Below, piece after piece: positions 1 to 7,885 of a stretch of DNA of 64,000 bases. Within the stretch, counting starts at the first letter, position 1. Each line of letters begins with the position of its first letter. Source of the stretch: Burkholderia sp. MS389 (lineage in GTDB: Bacteria > Pseudomonadota > Gammaproteobacteria > Burkholderiales > Burkholderiaceae). The notes beneath the pieces were generated by a model, which saw only the letters and a list, made by a program, of their open reading frames with translations, did not search any database and had not been told where the DNA came from. The position numbers were made by a program, and so were the translations under genes. The stretch is taken from the NCBI RefSeq assembly GCF_016899425.1, contig NZ_CP045994.1, positions 3,348,001 to 3,412,000 on the forward strand, read 5' to 3'.

Positions 1-2095
1 GCGCCGCGCCTTCGACCGTCACGAAGCTCGGGCAGAAGCCGTTCACGCACGAATAGTCCTTGTTGCACGACGACTGGTCGATGCGGCGCTTGCGGCCGAG
101 CGGCGTCTCGAGCGGCTCGACCGACAGGCAGTTCGACTGCACGCCGCAGTCGCCGCAGCCTTCGCACACCGCGTCGTTGATGAACAGACGCTTGTCCGGG
201 TCGGGGAATTCGCCCTTCTTGCGGCGGCGGCGCTTCTCGGCCGCGCAGGTCTGGTCGTAGATCAGCACGGTGACGCCCGGCGTCTCGCGCAATTCGCGCT
301 GCACCGCATCGAGTTCGCTGCGGTGATGGAACGTCGTGCCGGTCGGGAACTGCCCGTGATGGCCGTCGTACTTCTCCGGTTCGTCGGACACGACGACGAA
401 GCGCGACACGCCTTCCGCCTCGACCTGCCGCGCGATCTGCGGCACCGAGATGCTGCCGTCGACCGGCTGGCCGCCCGTCATCGCGACCGCGTCGTTGTAG
501 AGGATCTTGTACGTGATGTTCGCTTTCGCGGCGACCGCCTGGCGGATCGCGAGGATGCCCGAGTGGAAGTAGGTGCCATCGCCGAGGTTCTGGAACACGT
601 GCTTCGTGTTCGTGAACATCGCGTGCGCGGCCCAGTCGACGCCTTCGCCGCCCATCTGGATCAGGCCGGTGGTGTCGCGCTCCATCCACGACGCCATGAA
701 GTGGCAGCCGATGCCGGCCTGCGCGATCGAGCCTTCGGGCACCTTCGTCGACGTGTTGTGCGGGCAGCCCGAGCAGAAGTACGGCGTGCGCTTCACCGCA
801 TCGGCCTCGTTCGACAGGATCTGCGGCGCGACGAGATCGACGACGCGCTCGCGGCGGTCGAGCGCCGGCTTGTGCCGCGCGAGCCAGTCGGCGAACACCG
901 GCAGGATGCGCGACGGACGCAGTTCGCCGAGTTCGGACAGCAGGCACGCGCCCGCCGCATCGTGCTTGCCGAGCACGCGCGGGCGCGCGCCTTCGGTGCG
1001 GTTGTACAGGTAATCCTTGATCTGCTGCTCGATCACCGGCCCCTTTTCCTCGATGACGAGCACTTCCGACAGACCGTCGACGAAGGTTTCGATCCGTGTC
1101 ATTTCGAGCGGATACGACAGGCCAACCTTGTAGATTCGCACGCCGGCCGCGTCGAGATCGGCGACCGTCAGGTCGAGGCGGCGCAGCGCTTCCATCAGGT
1201 CGAGGTGCGCCTTGCCGCAGGTGACGATGCCGACGTTCGCGTGCGTGCTCGGCGCGATCCACTTGTCGATGCTGTTGGCACGCGCGAAATGGCGGACCGC
1301 GTCGAGCTTCGCCGCGAGGCGCGCCTCGATCGTGAGGCTCGGCAGGTCGGGCCAGCGGTTGTGCAGGCCGCCCGCCGGCGGCGTGAAGCCTGCCGGCGCC
1401 GGCCAGCGCGTCTGCAACGCATCGAGGTCGACGGTGGAGCCGGACTCGACCGTTTCCGAGATCGCCTTGAAGCCGACCCATGCGCCCGAGTAGCGCGACA
1501 GTGCCCAGCCGTACAGGCCGAATTCGAGCATGTCGGCGATGTTCGACGGGTTCACGACCGGCATGTGCCACGCCATCATCGCGAAGTCGCTCTGGTGCGG
1601 CATCGACGACGACACGCAGCCGTGATCGTCGCCGGCGACGACCAGCACGCCGCCATGCGGCGACGAGCCGTACGCGTTGCCGTGCTTCAGCGCGTCGCCC
1701 GCGCGATCGACGCCCGGGCCCTTGCCGTACCACATCGCATACACGCCCTCGACCGTGCGTTCGGGGTCGGCCTCGACCCGCTGCGTGCCGAGCACGGCCG
1801 TGCCGCCGAGTTCCTCGTTGATCGCGGGCAGGAAGTGCACGCCGCTCGTGTCGAGGAGTTTCTTCGCCTTCCACAGCTGCTGGTCGACCATCCCGAGCGG
1901 CGAGCCGCGGTAGCCGCTGACGAAGCCGGCCGTGTTGAGACCTTGCTCGGTATCGACCGTGCGCTGCATCAGCAGCAGGCGGATCAACGCCTGCGTGCCG
2001 GTCAGGAAGATCCGGCCGCGCGTCGCGGTCAGGTTGTCGGTCAGGCGGTAGTCGGACAGGGCGGGCGGGCCGTCGACGGGCAGGCGGGCGGTCAT
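1..2095 (-). CDS. Indolepyruvate ferredoxin oxidoreductase, fused alpha/beta type (C-terminus cut by window edge)
   Basis: This thiamine-pyrophosphate enzyme oxidatively decarboxylates arylpyruvates (indolepyruvate and related 2-oxoacids from aromatic amino-acid transamination) to acyl-CoA. About 698 codons are present; family members of the fused type run to roughly 1,150-1,200 residues, so the gamma-like C-terminal part lies outside the window. The sequence starts MTARLPVDG. A TPP-binding region with QNLGDGTYFHSG followed by LYNDAVAMTGGQ is visible. Near the edge, cysteine-rich clusters CEGCGDCGVQSNC and CVNGFCPSF are the iron-sulfur ligands. The ATG at 2095 is the first one consistent with the family N-terminus. 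No partner gene is visible in this window, as expected for the single-chain form. Family assignment is confident; the exact substrate is inferred. Confidence 0.93.
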   Translation of the reverse strand, partial: MTARLPVDGPPALSDYRLTDNLTATRGRIFLTGTQALIRLLLMQRTVDTEQGLNTAGFVSGYRGSPLGMVDQQLWKAKKLLDTSGVHFLPAINEELGGTAVLGTQRVEADPERTVEGVYAMWYGKGPGVDRAGDALKHGNAYGSSPHGGVLVVAGDDHGCVSSSMPHQSDFAMMAWHMPVVNPSNIADMLEFGLYGWALSRYSGAWVGFKAISETVESGSTVDLDALQTRWPAPAGFTPPAGGLHNRWPDLPSLTIEARLAAKLDAVRHFARANSIDKWIAPSTHANVGIVTCGKAHLDLMEALRRLDLTVADLDAAGVRIYKVGLSYPLEMTRIETFVDGLSEVLVIEEKGPVIEQQIKDYLYNRTEGARPRVLGKHDAAGACLLSELGELRPSRILPVFADWLARHKPALDRRERVVDLVAPQILSNEADAVKRTPYFCSGCPHNTSTKVPEGSIAQAGIGCHFMASWMERDTTGLIQMGGEGVDWAAHAMFTNTKHVFQNLGDGTYFHSGILAIRQAVAAKANITYKILYNDAVAMTGGQPVDGSISVPQIARQVEAEGVSRFVVVSDEPEKYDGHHGQFPTGTTFHHRSELDAVQRELRETPGVTVLIYDQTCAAEKRRRRKKGEFPDPDKRLFINDAVCEGCGDCGVQSNCLSVEPLETPLGRKRRIDQSSCNKDYSCVNGFCPSFVTVEGAA

Positions 2096-2210
2096 GTGGG
2101 GAAGTCTCCGGATTGTGCTGTTGTGCTGTTCTCGGCCGTGCGCGGCGGGCGCCGGGTGACGCATGAGTGCGGCAGCGAATGGCTCTATTTTTTCGCGCGC
2201 CGCCGAGAAT

Positions 2211-2253
2211 GTTTTTTCTCATCTTGCTCGGACCGGCGTGCGGTGAGAAAAAC
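2211..2253. promoter_or_regulatory. Inverted repeat in the promoter region of the oxidoreductase
   Basis: A 10-bp perfect dyad, GTTTTTCTCA on the left arm and TGAGAAAAAC on the right, is separated by about 23 bases. It sits 115-160 bp upstream of the oxidoreductase start codon. It may be an operator or a hairpin; there is no T-tract suggesting a terminator. The function is inferred from position only. Confidence 0.35.
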
Positions 2254-2440
2254 TGTGCAGCTTTTTAGCGGGATTTGAGAGAGTTTTCGCGCGGGGTGCC
2301 GGAGTGGGATGGGTCGGTGCTTCGCAGCGGTCGGGCAGTCTGGCGGAAAAGGCGGCGCGGGCCGTCAGGCGCGCAGCTTGGCCGGAGAATGCCGCTCGAC
2401 GCCCGTGCGACAAGGGTTTCAGCGGCATCGGACCATCACT

Positions 2441-3692
2441 CTCACCATTGAAATGCACAGGATTCCGATTGATCGGCGGCGACGGATGTCCACAATGTCG
2501 CGCCCTTCGGCCGACCGGGCTCGCGCGCTCACCGTTCGATTGCACAGCGTTTCGAGTGGCGTCGGGGGCGGGATGTCCACATCCGGAATCGGCATGCAGG
2601 GCACTCGGGGCAGCGACGCTCACCGTTGAAATTCACAGCGCGGCAAGTGGGTTGCGGCGGTGGATATCCACATGGGAAATCGCGCGTTTCGTCGGTCCGA
2701 CTTTCGCACTCACCGTTCGAATACCCTGGGCTTCGACTGGCTGCGGTGGCAGTTGTCCACGTCCGGATCTGCATTGCCTCGTGACCATCCGCGCACCCTC
2801 ACCGTTGAAAACCACAGCGCTTCGAGTGTTTGAGTGGGCTGGATATCCACATGGACGGGCGCTCCCCGATGTATGGCAAAGGCACGCTTCGAAGGGTACC
2901 GACGACGGGCAATCCATGCCGGAAGCGGCTCATCACCCGATCGGGCGCCGATGCTCACCGTCGAAATACACAGTGCCGCGAGTCGTTTCGGCGGACGGAT
3001 ATCCACACGAGCATGCACATCGTCGTTGCTCCCGCTCTTGCGCTCGAACCTGACAGAAACACCGTTTCGCGCGGCATCGGCGGTCCAACGGCCGCATCCT
3101 GACGGGCTGCACGCCGATCGCGAGCTGACGCTCACCATTGAATTACACAGCGTGCCGAGTCGCTGGAGAAGGCGACCGGCGCATCGAAATCCGCACGTTG
3201 CGAACCGCGCGCCTGCGCTCACCGTTAGAATGCACAGCCCTTCGATTGGGGGCCGGAGCCGGATATCGACGTCGCGCGGCCCGGAGGTGATGGTCACGCA
3301 TTCACGCCATTCGGCTAGAATGCGCGTCGCCCCGAGCCACGGCAACGGCTGGAAACCCACGCCAGTGCGGGCGCACCGCCAGATCGGGCGCGACACTCAC
3401 CGTTGAATTTCACAGCATTTCGCTTCGTCTTGCCGCGAGTTGTCCACAACCCGCTTGATGTCTCGCGCACCGTCCGGTCTCCTCACCTGTGAAAACCACA
3501 GGTCGCCGACTCGTTTCGATGCCCGGATATCCACAACCGGGCGCACGACCAGATCTTCATCTGCCGATCGACGGACGACCCGGCGCGCGACAACCGCGAA
3601 ATGCCGCAATGGCTTGTCCGGACGGCCTCAGCGGCACACTCACCGTTCAAATGCACAGCGTTTCGACTCGCTCTGGCGGAGGGTTGTCCACA
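2441..3692. repeat. Tandem array of ~55-bp two-box elements at ~88-bp period (11 clear copies, about 3 decayed)
   Basis: Each unit has box A, CTCACC-N9-CACAG, then about 20-27 bp, then box B, GGATATCCACA or a close variant. Clear units start at 2441, 2528, 2619, 2709, 2798, 2954, 3131, 3218, 3396, 3481 and 3639. CTCACC is invariant in all 11 and CACAG present in 10. Start-to-start distances are 85-91 bp or 156-178 bp, that is one or two periods. Decayed copies fill some double gaps near 2862-2919, 3043-3102 and 3301-3361. All copies point the same way. Spacing is not a constant multiple of three and stops interrupt all frames, so a coding origin is unlikely. No gene is seen between 2096 and 3739. 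The function is unknown. Confidence 0.85.
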
Positions 3693-3739
3693 TCCCTCCG
3701 TCGACGCTTCATCACGCCGGCACGCGGGCCCGGGCGACT

Positions 3740-4297
3740 TTATTCCGCAATCGCTCGAATGATCTTCGCCGGATTGCCGCCGACCAGCGTATTCGGCGGA
3801 ACGTTCCGGGTGACGACGGCTGCGGCCGCGACGACCGCGTTCTCGCCGATCGTCACGCCGCCGATGATCGTCGCGCCCGCGCCGATCCATACGTTGCGGC
3901 CGATCACGATCGGCTTCGCGACCACGCAATCGCGCCGCCGCGAAGGCTCGACCGGATGGCCGGACGTGATCAGGCTGACGTTCGGGCCGATCATCACGTC
4001 GTCGCCGATCTCGAGCCCGCCCAGGTCGTAGAACGTGCAGTTCTGGTTGACGAACACGTTGCGCCCGACCTTCATGCCGGTGCCGCCCGTTGCGTAGAAC
4101 GGCGGGATCAGCGTGAAACCGTCGTCAACCTGCGTGCCGATCAGTTCACCGAACAATGCGCGTACGTCCGCCGCATCGTCGAACGTCAGGCGGTTGAGCC
4201 GCGCAGTGATCGCCATTGCTCGTTGAACCTCGGCCACCATGGCCGCCGATTCGGGCGTTCTGCGCGGAATGATCGTGATGCGGTCGTCGTTTGCCAT
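3740..4297 (-). CDS. Maltose/galactoside O-acetyltransferase-like protein (left-handed beta-helix)
   Basis: Predicted acetyl-CoA-dependent sugar O-acetyltransferase of the NodL/LacA/Maa family, 185 residues, the usual family size. The N-terminal helical part precedes repeated hexapeptides (VGRNVFVNQN, IGDDVMIGPN, IGRNVWIGAG, IGGVTIGENA) that form a left-handed beta-helix. The active-site histidine lies in ITSGHPVEPSRR, as in LacA/Maa. It ends with VGGNPAKIIR, typical of the family. The ATG at 4297 (MANDDRIT) is preferred over an upstream start at 4399 that would add a 34-residue low-complexity extension. The acceptor sugar is unknown. The gene faces the repeat array with its stop about 50 bp from the last repeat unit. 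Confidence 0.88.
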   Translation of the reverse strand: MANDDRITIIPRRTPESAAMVAEVQRAMAITARLNRLTFDDAADVRALFGELIGTQVDDGFTLIPPFYATGGTGMKVGRNVFVNQNCTFYDLGGLEIGDDVMIGPNVSLITSGHPVEPSRRRDCVVAKPIVIGRNVWIGAGATIIGGVTIGENAVVAAAAVVTRNVPPNTLVGGNPAKIIRAIAE

Positions 4298-4631
4298 GCG
4301 TGAGAGGGGCTCCGGTGAGTGCGGCGTTGGGTGATGCGTCGGCGATCGCGGACGGCGATGGCGTTCCTCTGTGCGGGTACGACCGAACGGGTCGGGCATC
4401 GCGTAGTCATGCGGATTTACGCCGGGGATTTCGATGAATTTTCATCACTAGTTTTTATATAACCAGTTACCCACTGAACGCCCATTGTGCAAGGCGCTAC
4501 GCGGTATTTCGCCCGATTCACCGGATGCAATCGAACCGGACGCCCCCCGCCGCGCGCCCCTGTCCCAACCTCCTGCGCTCGGGTACGCTTGAGCATCCAC
4601 CGGATCGACACCTGCACCCAAACGCGGAGGC
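4298..4631. other. Divergent intergenic region
   Basis: These 334 bp separate the acetyltransferase (minus) from the GST (plus). An AT-rich patch at about 4440-4465, including TTTTTATATAACC, stands out from the GC-rich background and is the best candidate for the acetyltransferase promoter. No coding signal or repeat unit was seen. Confidence 0.4.
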
Positions 4632-5249
4632 ATGATGAAGCTCTACTACTGGCCGAAGACCCGGGCATTCCGGGCGCTGTGGATGCTCGAGGAAATCGGC
4701 GTGGTGTACGAACTCGTGCCGATCGACCTGCGCTCGCACGAACAGGGCAGCGATGCGTTCGTGCAGGTCAACCCGATGGCCAAGCTGCCCGCGCTCGACG
4801 ACGGCAGCGCGCCGTTCGCCGAATCGGGCGCCGTGCTGCTCTATCTCGCCGACCGCTGCTCGGCTGCCGGGCTCGGTGTCGCGCCCGACGATCCGCTGCG
4901 CGGCCGGTTCCTCCAGTGGATGTTCTTCACGCCGACCTGCCTCGAACCGGCGATGGCCGAGAAATTCACCGGCGCGTCGGGCAACCCCGTCGCGTTCGGC
5001 TGGGGCAACATCGCGCGCGTGCAGCGCGCCCTCGCGCAAGCGCTCGCCCATAGCCGCTGGCTCGTCGGCGAACGCTTCACCGCCGCCGACCTGCTGCTCG
5101 CGAGCACGCTGAAGATCGCGTTCGACGCGCATCTGCTGCCGCACGAAGGCGTGCTCGGCGACTACGTCGCGCGCGCCGAGGATCGCGACGCGTTCCGCCG
5201 CGCGGTCGCGATCGAACAGCGCGAAGCGGCGCGCCTGCTGCACGCGTGA
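4632..5249 (+). CDS. Glutathione S-transferase family protein
   Basis: Cytosolic GST-fold enzyme of 205 residues. The N-terminal thioredoxin-like domain begins MMKLYYWPKTRAFRALWMLEE and contains the cis-proline segment VNPMAKLPALDDG and the glutathione-binding ESGAVLLYLAD. The helical C-terminal domain carries RWLVGERFTAADLLLAS, the typical N-capping box and hydrophobic staple region. The start is one of two adjacent ATGs (4632, 4635) just after a GGAGG Shine-Dalgarno sequence. The following gene converges on it with a 31-bp gap. The substrate is not predictable from sequence. Confidence 0.9.
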   Translation: MMKLYYWPKTRAFRALWMLEEIGVVYELVPIDLRSHEQGSDAFVQVNPMAKLPALDDGSAPFAESGAVLLYLADRCSAAGLGVAPDDPLRGRFLQWMFFTPTCLEPAMAEKFTGASGNPVAFGWGNIARVQRALAQALAHSRWLVGERFTAADLLLASTLKIAFDAHLLPHEGVLGDYVARAEDRDAFRRAVAIEQREAARLLHA

Positions 5250-5280
5250 CGCGCAGCGTGGCCGCACCCGCCGCCCTCGA

Positions 5281-6249
5281 TCACGCCTGCCCGACGGGCC
5301 CCGGCGCCGACGTGTCCGCGTCGATCACCACGCCCGGCGAACCGCGTTCGTCGGTGTCGTCGTCGATCGGCACGACTTCATGAAAATGCGTGTAATCGAT
5401 GTGCGTGATGCCGTCCTCGTCGTGCATCAGGTCGACATAGCGGTGGCGCCAGCGGATCTCGCCATGCGCCCACGCATGACGCGCCTGCATGACCTGCGCG
5501 GTGGTCTCGTCCGAACCCTCGATCGTGATCAGCAATTGCGCGTCGCGCGCGGCGAGCGATTCGGGCGTCTCGCCGAACAGCGCGCTCGACTCGTCGATCA
5601 CGTGCATCAGGTTCCAGCCGAGCAGGAAGATCGGATGCTCGTTGCGCACGAGCGGCAGGTCGTGAATCTTGCGCAGCGCGTAGCCCTCGTGCGTGCCTTC
5701 GACGCGCATCAGCCGCAGTTTCGCCTGCGCCTCGGCAATCACGTTCTGGCGGGCATTCGCGGCGCGCACCATCAGCGTCATCCGGCCGTTCAGCGGCCGC
5801 ACGATCGCGTTGCGCGCGAACAGGATCTTCGCCTGCGGCCGCGAAAAACGCGCGAACACGAGCCCGGTGGCCAACGCGATGCTCGACATCCCGACGAAGA
5901 TCTCGAACGTCGCGACGAGATGCGCATAGACCGTCTGCGGATGCATGTCGCCGTAGCCGACGGTCGCGAGCGTCTCGACGCTGAAGAAGAATGCGCCGCC
6001 GAAGCCGGGCGGCGCCTGGTTCGCGATCGGCTCATGGCCGAGCAGATAGAGCATCGCGAAGCCGCTGTTGAGCAGCAGGAACAGCACCGCGAGCGACAGG
6101 AAGAACACGGGCCAGCTCACCGTCAGCGCGCGGTGATAGAAGTCGCGCCAGCCGAGCGGCGGCATCCCGTACGCGATCACCGGGCGGGTGCCCGACCAGA
6201 TCTTGCGGCCACGGCCGCGGGAGGCTGGGGAAGACGAATCGACGTTCAT
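5281..6249 (-). CDS. KirBac-type inward-rectifier potassium channel
   Basis: Prokaryotic inward-rectifier K+ channel in the inner membrane, 322 residues. It has a slide-helix/first transmembrane segment (about 45-70), a pore helix and the K+ selectivity filter TVGYGD at residues 96-101, and a second transmembrane segment (about 110-135). A long cytoplasmic beta-rich IRK domain follows to about residue 300. Length and layout match KirBac1.1, originally described from Burkholderia pseudomallei. The start ATG at 6249 (MNVDSSSPAS) is preferred over longer Arg/Pro-rich frames. It lies downstream of the sulfate-binding gene but is separated from it by a strong terminator, so it is probably its own transcript. 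Confidence 0.93.
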   Translation of the reverse strand: MNVDSSSPASRGRGRKIWSGTRPVIAYGMPPLGWRDFYHRALTVSWPVFFLSLAVLFLLLNSGFAMLYLLGHEPIANQAPPGFGGAFFFSVETLATVGYGDMHPQTVYAHLVATFEIFVGMSSIALATGLVFARFSRPQAKILFARNAIVRPLNGRMTLMVRAANARQNVIAEAQAKLRLMRVEGTHEGYALRKIHDLPLVRNEHPIFLLGWNLMHVIDESSALFGETPESLAARDAQLLITIEGSDETTAQVMQARHAWAHGEIRWRHRYVDLMHDEDGITHIDYTHFHEVVPIDDDTDERGSPGVVIDADTSAPGPVGQA

Positions 6250-6346
6250 CGCGCGGCGCCGGTTGCAGGAAGGCGATGAGCGTAGCACGCGCGGCGGTGG
6301 CCGGGAATGCAGGCCGCTTCGGAACCGGAAGCCGCCGCGCAGCCGC

Positions 6347-6378
6347 AAAAAAAGCCGGCCGCACGAGCGGCCGGCTAA
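6347..6378 (-). terminator. Rho-independent terminator of the sulfate-binding protein gene
   Basis: Reading the minus strand, a perfect 9-bp stem AGCCGGCCG/CGGCCGGCT with a 6-base loop is followed by a run of seven T. It lies 37-68 bp past the stop of the sulfate-binding protein gene. Confidence 0.9.
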
Positions 6379-6414
6379 ATCGTCATGCGGGGTCGCGCGT
6401 GGCGCGCGCCGCGA

Positions 6415-7434
6415 TCACTTCCGGTCGACGATCACCTGGTCGAACGTGCCGCCGTCGGCGAAATGGGTCTTCTGCGCGTTCGCCCAGCTGCCGAAGACCT
6501 GCTCGACGCTGAACGTCTTCAGCGCCTTGAACTCGGCCGCATGCTTCTTCAGCACGGCCGCGTCGCGCGGGCGCAGATGGTGCTGCGCGATGATCTCCTG
6601 CGCTTCCGGCGTGTACAGGTAGTCGAGATACGCCTGCGCGACCTTGCGCGTGCCTTTCTTGTCGACCACCTTGTCGACGACCGCGACGGGCGGCTCCGCG
6701 AGGATGCTCGCCGACGGATACACGGCGTCGAACTGCGCGCCCGATGCGCCCGTGTCCATCAGCGCGACTTCGTTCTCGAACGTGACGAGCACGTCGCCGA
6801 TGCCGCGCTGCGTGAACGTCGTCGTCGCGCCGCGGCCGCCCGAATCGAGCACCGGCACGTTGCGGAAGATCGCCTTCTCGAAGTCGAGCGCCTGCGGGTC
6901 GGTCGCGCCCTTCTGCTTCTGGAAGCCCCACGCGGCGAGATACGCATAGCGGCCGTTGCCCGACGTCTTCGGGTTCGCGATGATCACCTGCACGCCCGGC
7001 TTCGCGAGATCGCTCCAGTCCTTGATCGCCTTCGGGTTGCCCTTGCGCACGAGGAACACCATCGTCGTCGAGTACGGCGAGCTGTTGTCCGGGAAACGCG
7101 CGCGCCAGTCCTTCGGCAGCAGCTGGCCGCGCTCGGCGAGCAGGTCGATGTCGTTCGGCTGGTTCATCGTCACGACGTCGGCCTGCAGCCCCTGCAGTAC
7201 CGACAGCGCCTGCGCGCTCGACGCGCCGTGCGACTGCTTGATCGTGACCGTCTCGCCGGTCTTCTGCTTGTAGGCCGCGGCAAAGCTCGCGTTGATGTCC
7301 TTGTACAGCTCGCGCGTCACGTCGTACGACACGTTCAGGATCGACGTGTCCGCGTGCGCGGCCGTCGCCGCCACGACCAGCGCCGCCGCCGCGCCCGTGT
7401 GCAGCCAGCGACCGATCCCCTTGATGCTTGCCAT
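6415..7434 (-). CDS. sbp: Periplasmic sulfate-binding protein of an ABC transporter
   Basis: Solute-binding protein for sulfate/thiosulfate uptake, 339 residues. A signal peptide ends near ...ATAAHA, residue 28. The mature start DTSILNVSYDVTRELY and the motifs QSHGASSAQA, MNQPNDIDLLAERG, NPKTSGNGRYAYLAAWG and GGRGATTTF are characteristic of the Sbp/CysP family. No CysTWA permease or ATPase is encoded nearby, so the partner membrane components must lie elsewhere. It is a single-gene transcript ended by the terminator just downstream. Regulation by CysB is plausible from family knowledge, but no site was identified. Confidence 0.95.
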   Translation of the reverse strand: MASIKGIGRWLHTGAAAALVVAATAAHADTSILNVSYDVTRELYKDINASFAAAYKQKTGETVTIKQSHGASSAQALSVLQGLQADVVTMNQPNDIDLLAERGQLLPKDWRARFPDNSSPYSTTMVFLVRKGNPKAIKDWSDLAKPGVQVIIANPKTSGNGRYAYLAAWGFQKQKGATDPQALDFEKAIFRNVPVLDSGGRGATTTFTQRGIGDVLVTFENEVALMDTGASGAQFDAVYPSASILAEPPVAVVDKVVDKKGTRKVAQAYLDYLYTPEAQEIIAQHHLRPRDAAVLKKHAAEFKALKTFSVEQVFGSWANAQKTHFADGGTFDQVIVDRK

Positions 7435-7650
7435 CGTGATATGCCCCGTTTCCAGTGGTGGTGAATGTGCGTGACCGCCCGCGTACGCGCTGTCATCGAA
7501 ACGTAAGCGGGCATTCTAGCGGCCGGCCGCGGCGCGCCTTCCAATCAGTCGTGGAAAGCAAATCTCGAAACATGCTAAACGACGGCCGGGGCTCGCGCGC
7601 GCCGCCGCCCCGGTGTTAAGATCGCCGCTCAGCCCACTCACGGTTCATCC

Positions 7651-7746
7651 ATGTCCGCTTTCCTGCGCTCGCCCTCGATCCTCGCCGCCGTCGCGGCAGG
7701 TGCGCGCGCGGCCGGGCTGAAACTGAAAAAACGACTCCTCGACTGA
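7651..7746 (+). CDS. Possible 31-residue cationic amphipathic small protein
   Basis: A short open frame, MSAFLRSPSILAAVAAGA followed by RAAGLKLKKRLLD, lies alone in the gap before the DapA-family gene. It has a hydrophobic N-terminal half and a Lys/Arg-rich C-terminal half. No clear Shine-Dalgarno sequence precedes it, though a -10-like TAAGAT occurs at 7617-7622. Just at its stop is a hairpin with 8-bp arms CTGACGGG/CCCGTCAG (7742-7767), and a pyrimidine-rich stretch follows. It could be a real small protein, a leader peptide for the downstream gene, or chance. Conservation in related genomes would decide. Confidence 0.3.
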   Translation: MSAFLRSPSILAAVAAGARAAGLKLKKRLLD

Positions 7747-7885
7747 CGGGGACGTCGCGTCCCGTCAGGCGAATGCCGGACGGGATGCCCGCAGGTCGTT
7801 TCTTTCTCCTTGCTCGCACGCCTCGCTCCGGCACTCCGCCGGCGGAACGGTTCCTTCCCACTCCGTTTCCACCATGAGGCTTTGC

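Noticed and set aside
323..2278. A 651-residue plus-strand frame over the oxidoreductase
   Set aside because: Antisense to a gene with clear TPP and iron-sulfur motifs; composition is the typical GC-skewed shadow.
2304..3406. Long open frames of up to ~250 residues over the repeat array on both strands, some with recurring VDI...L-AL motifs
   Set aside because: The recurring peptide pattern is only the translation of the DNA repeat. Unit spacing is often not a multiple of three, stops fall in each frame, and the boxes are conserved at the DNA level in all frames.
2441..3692. CRISPR array
   Set aside because: Repeats are degenerate two-box elements with variable inner sequence rather than identical 24-40 bp repeats, and no cas genes are in the window.
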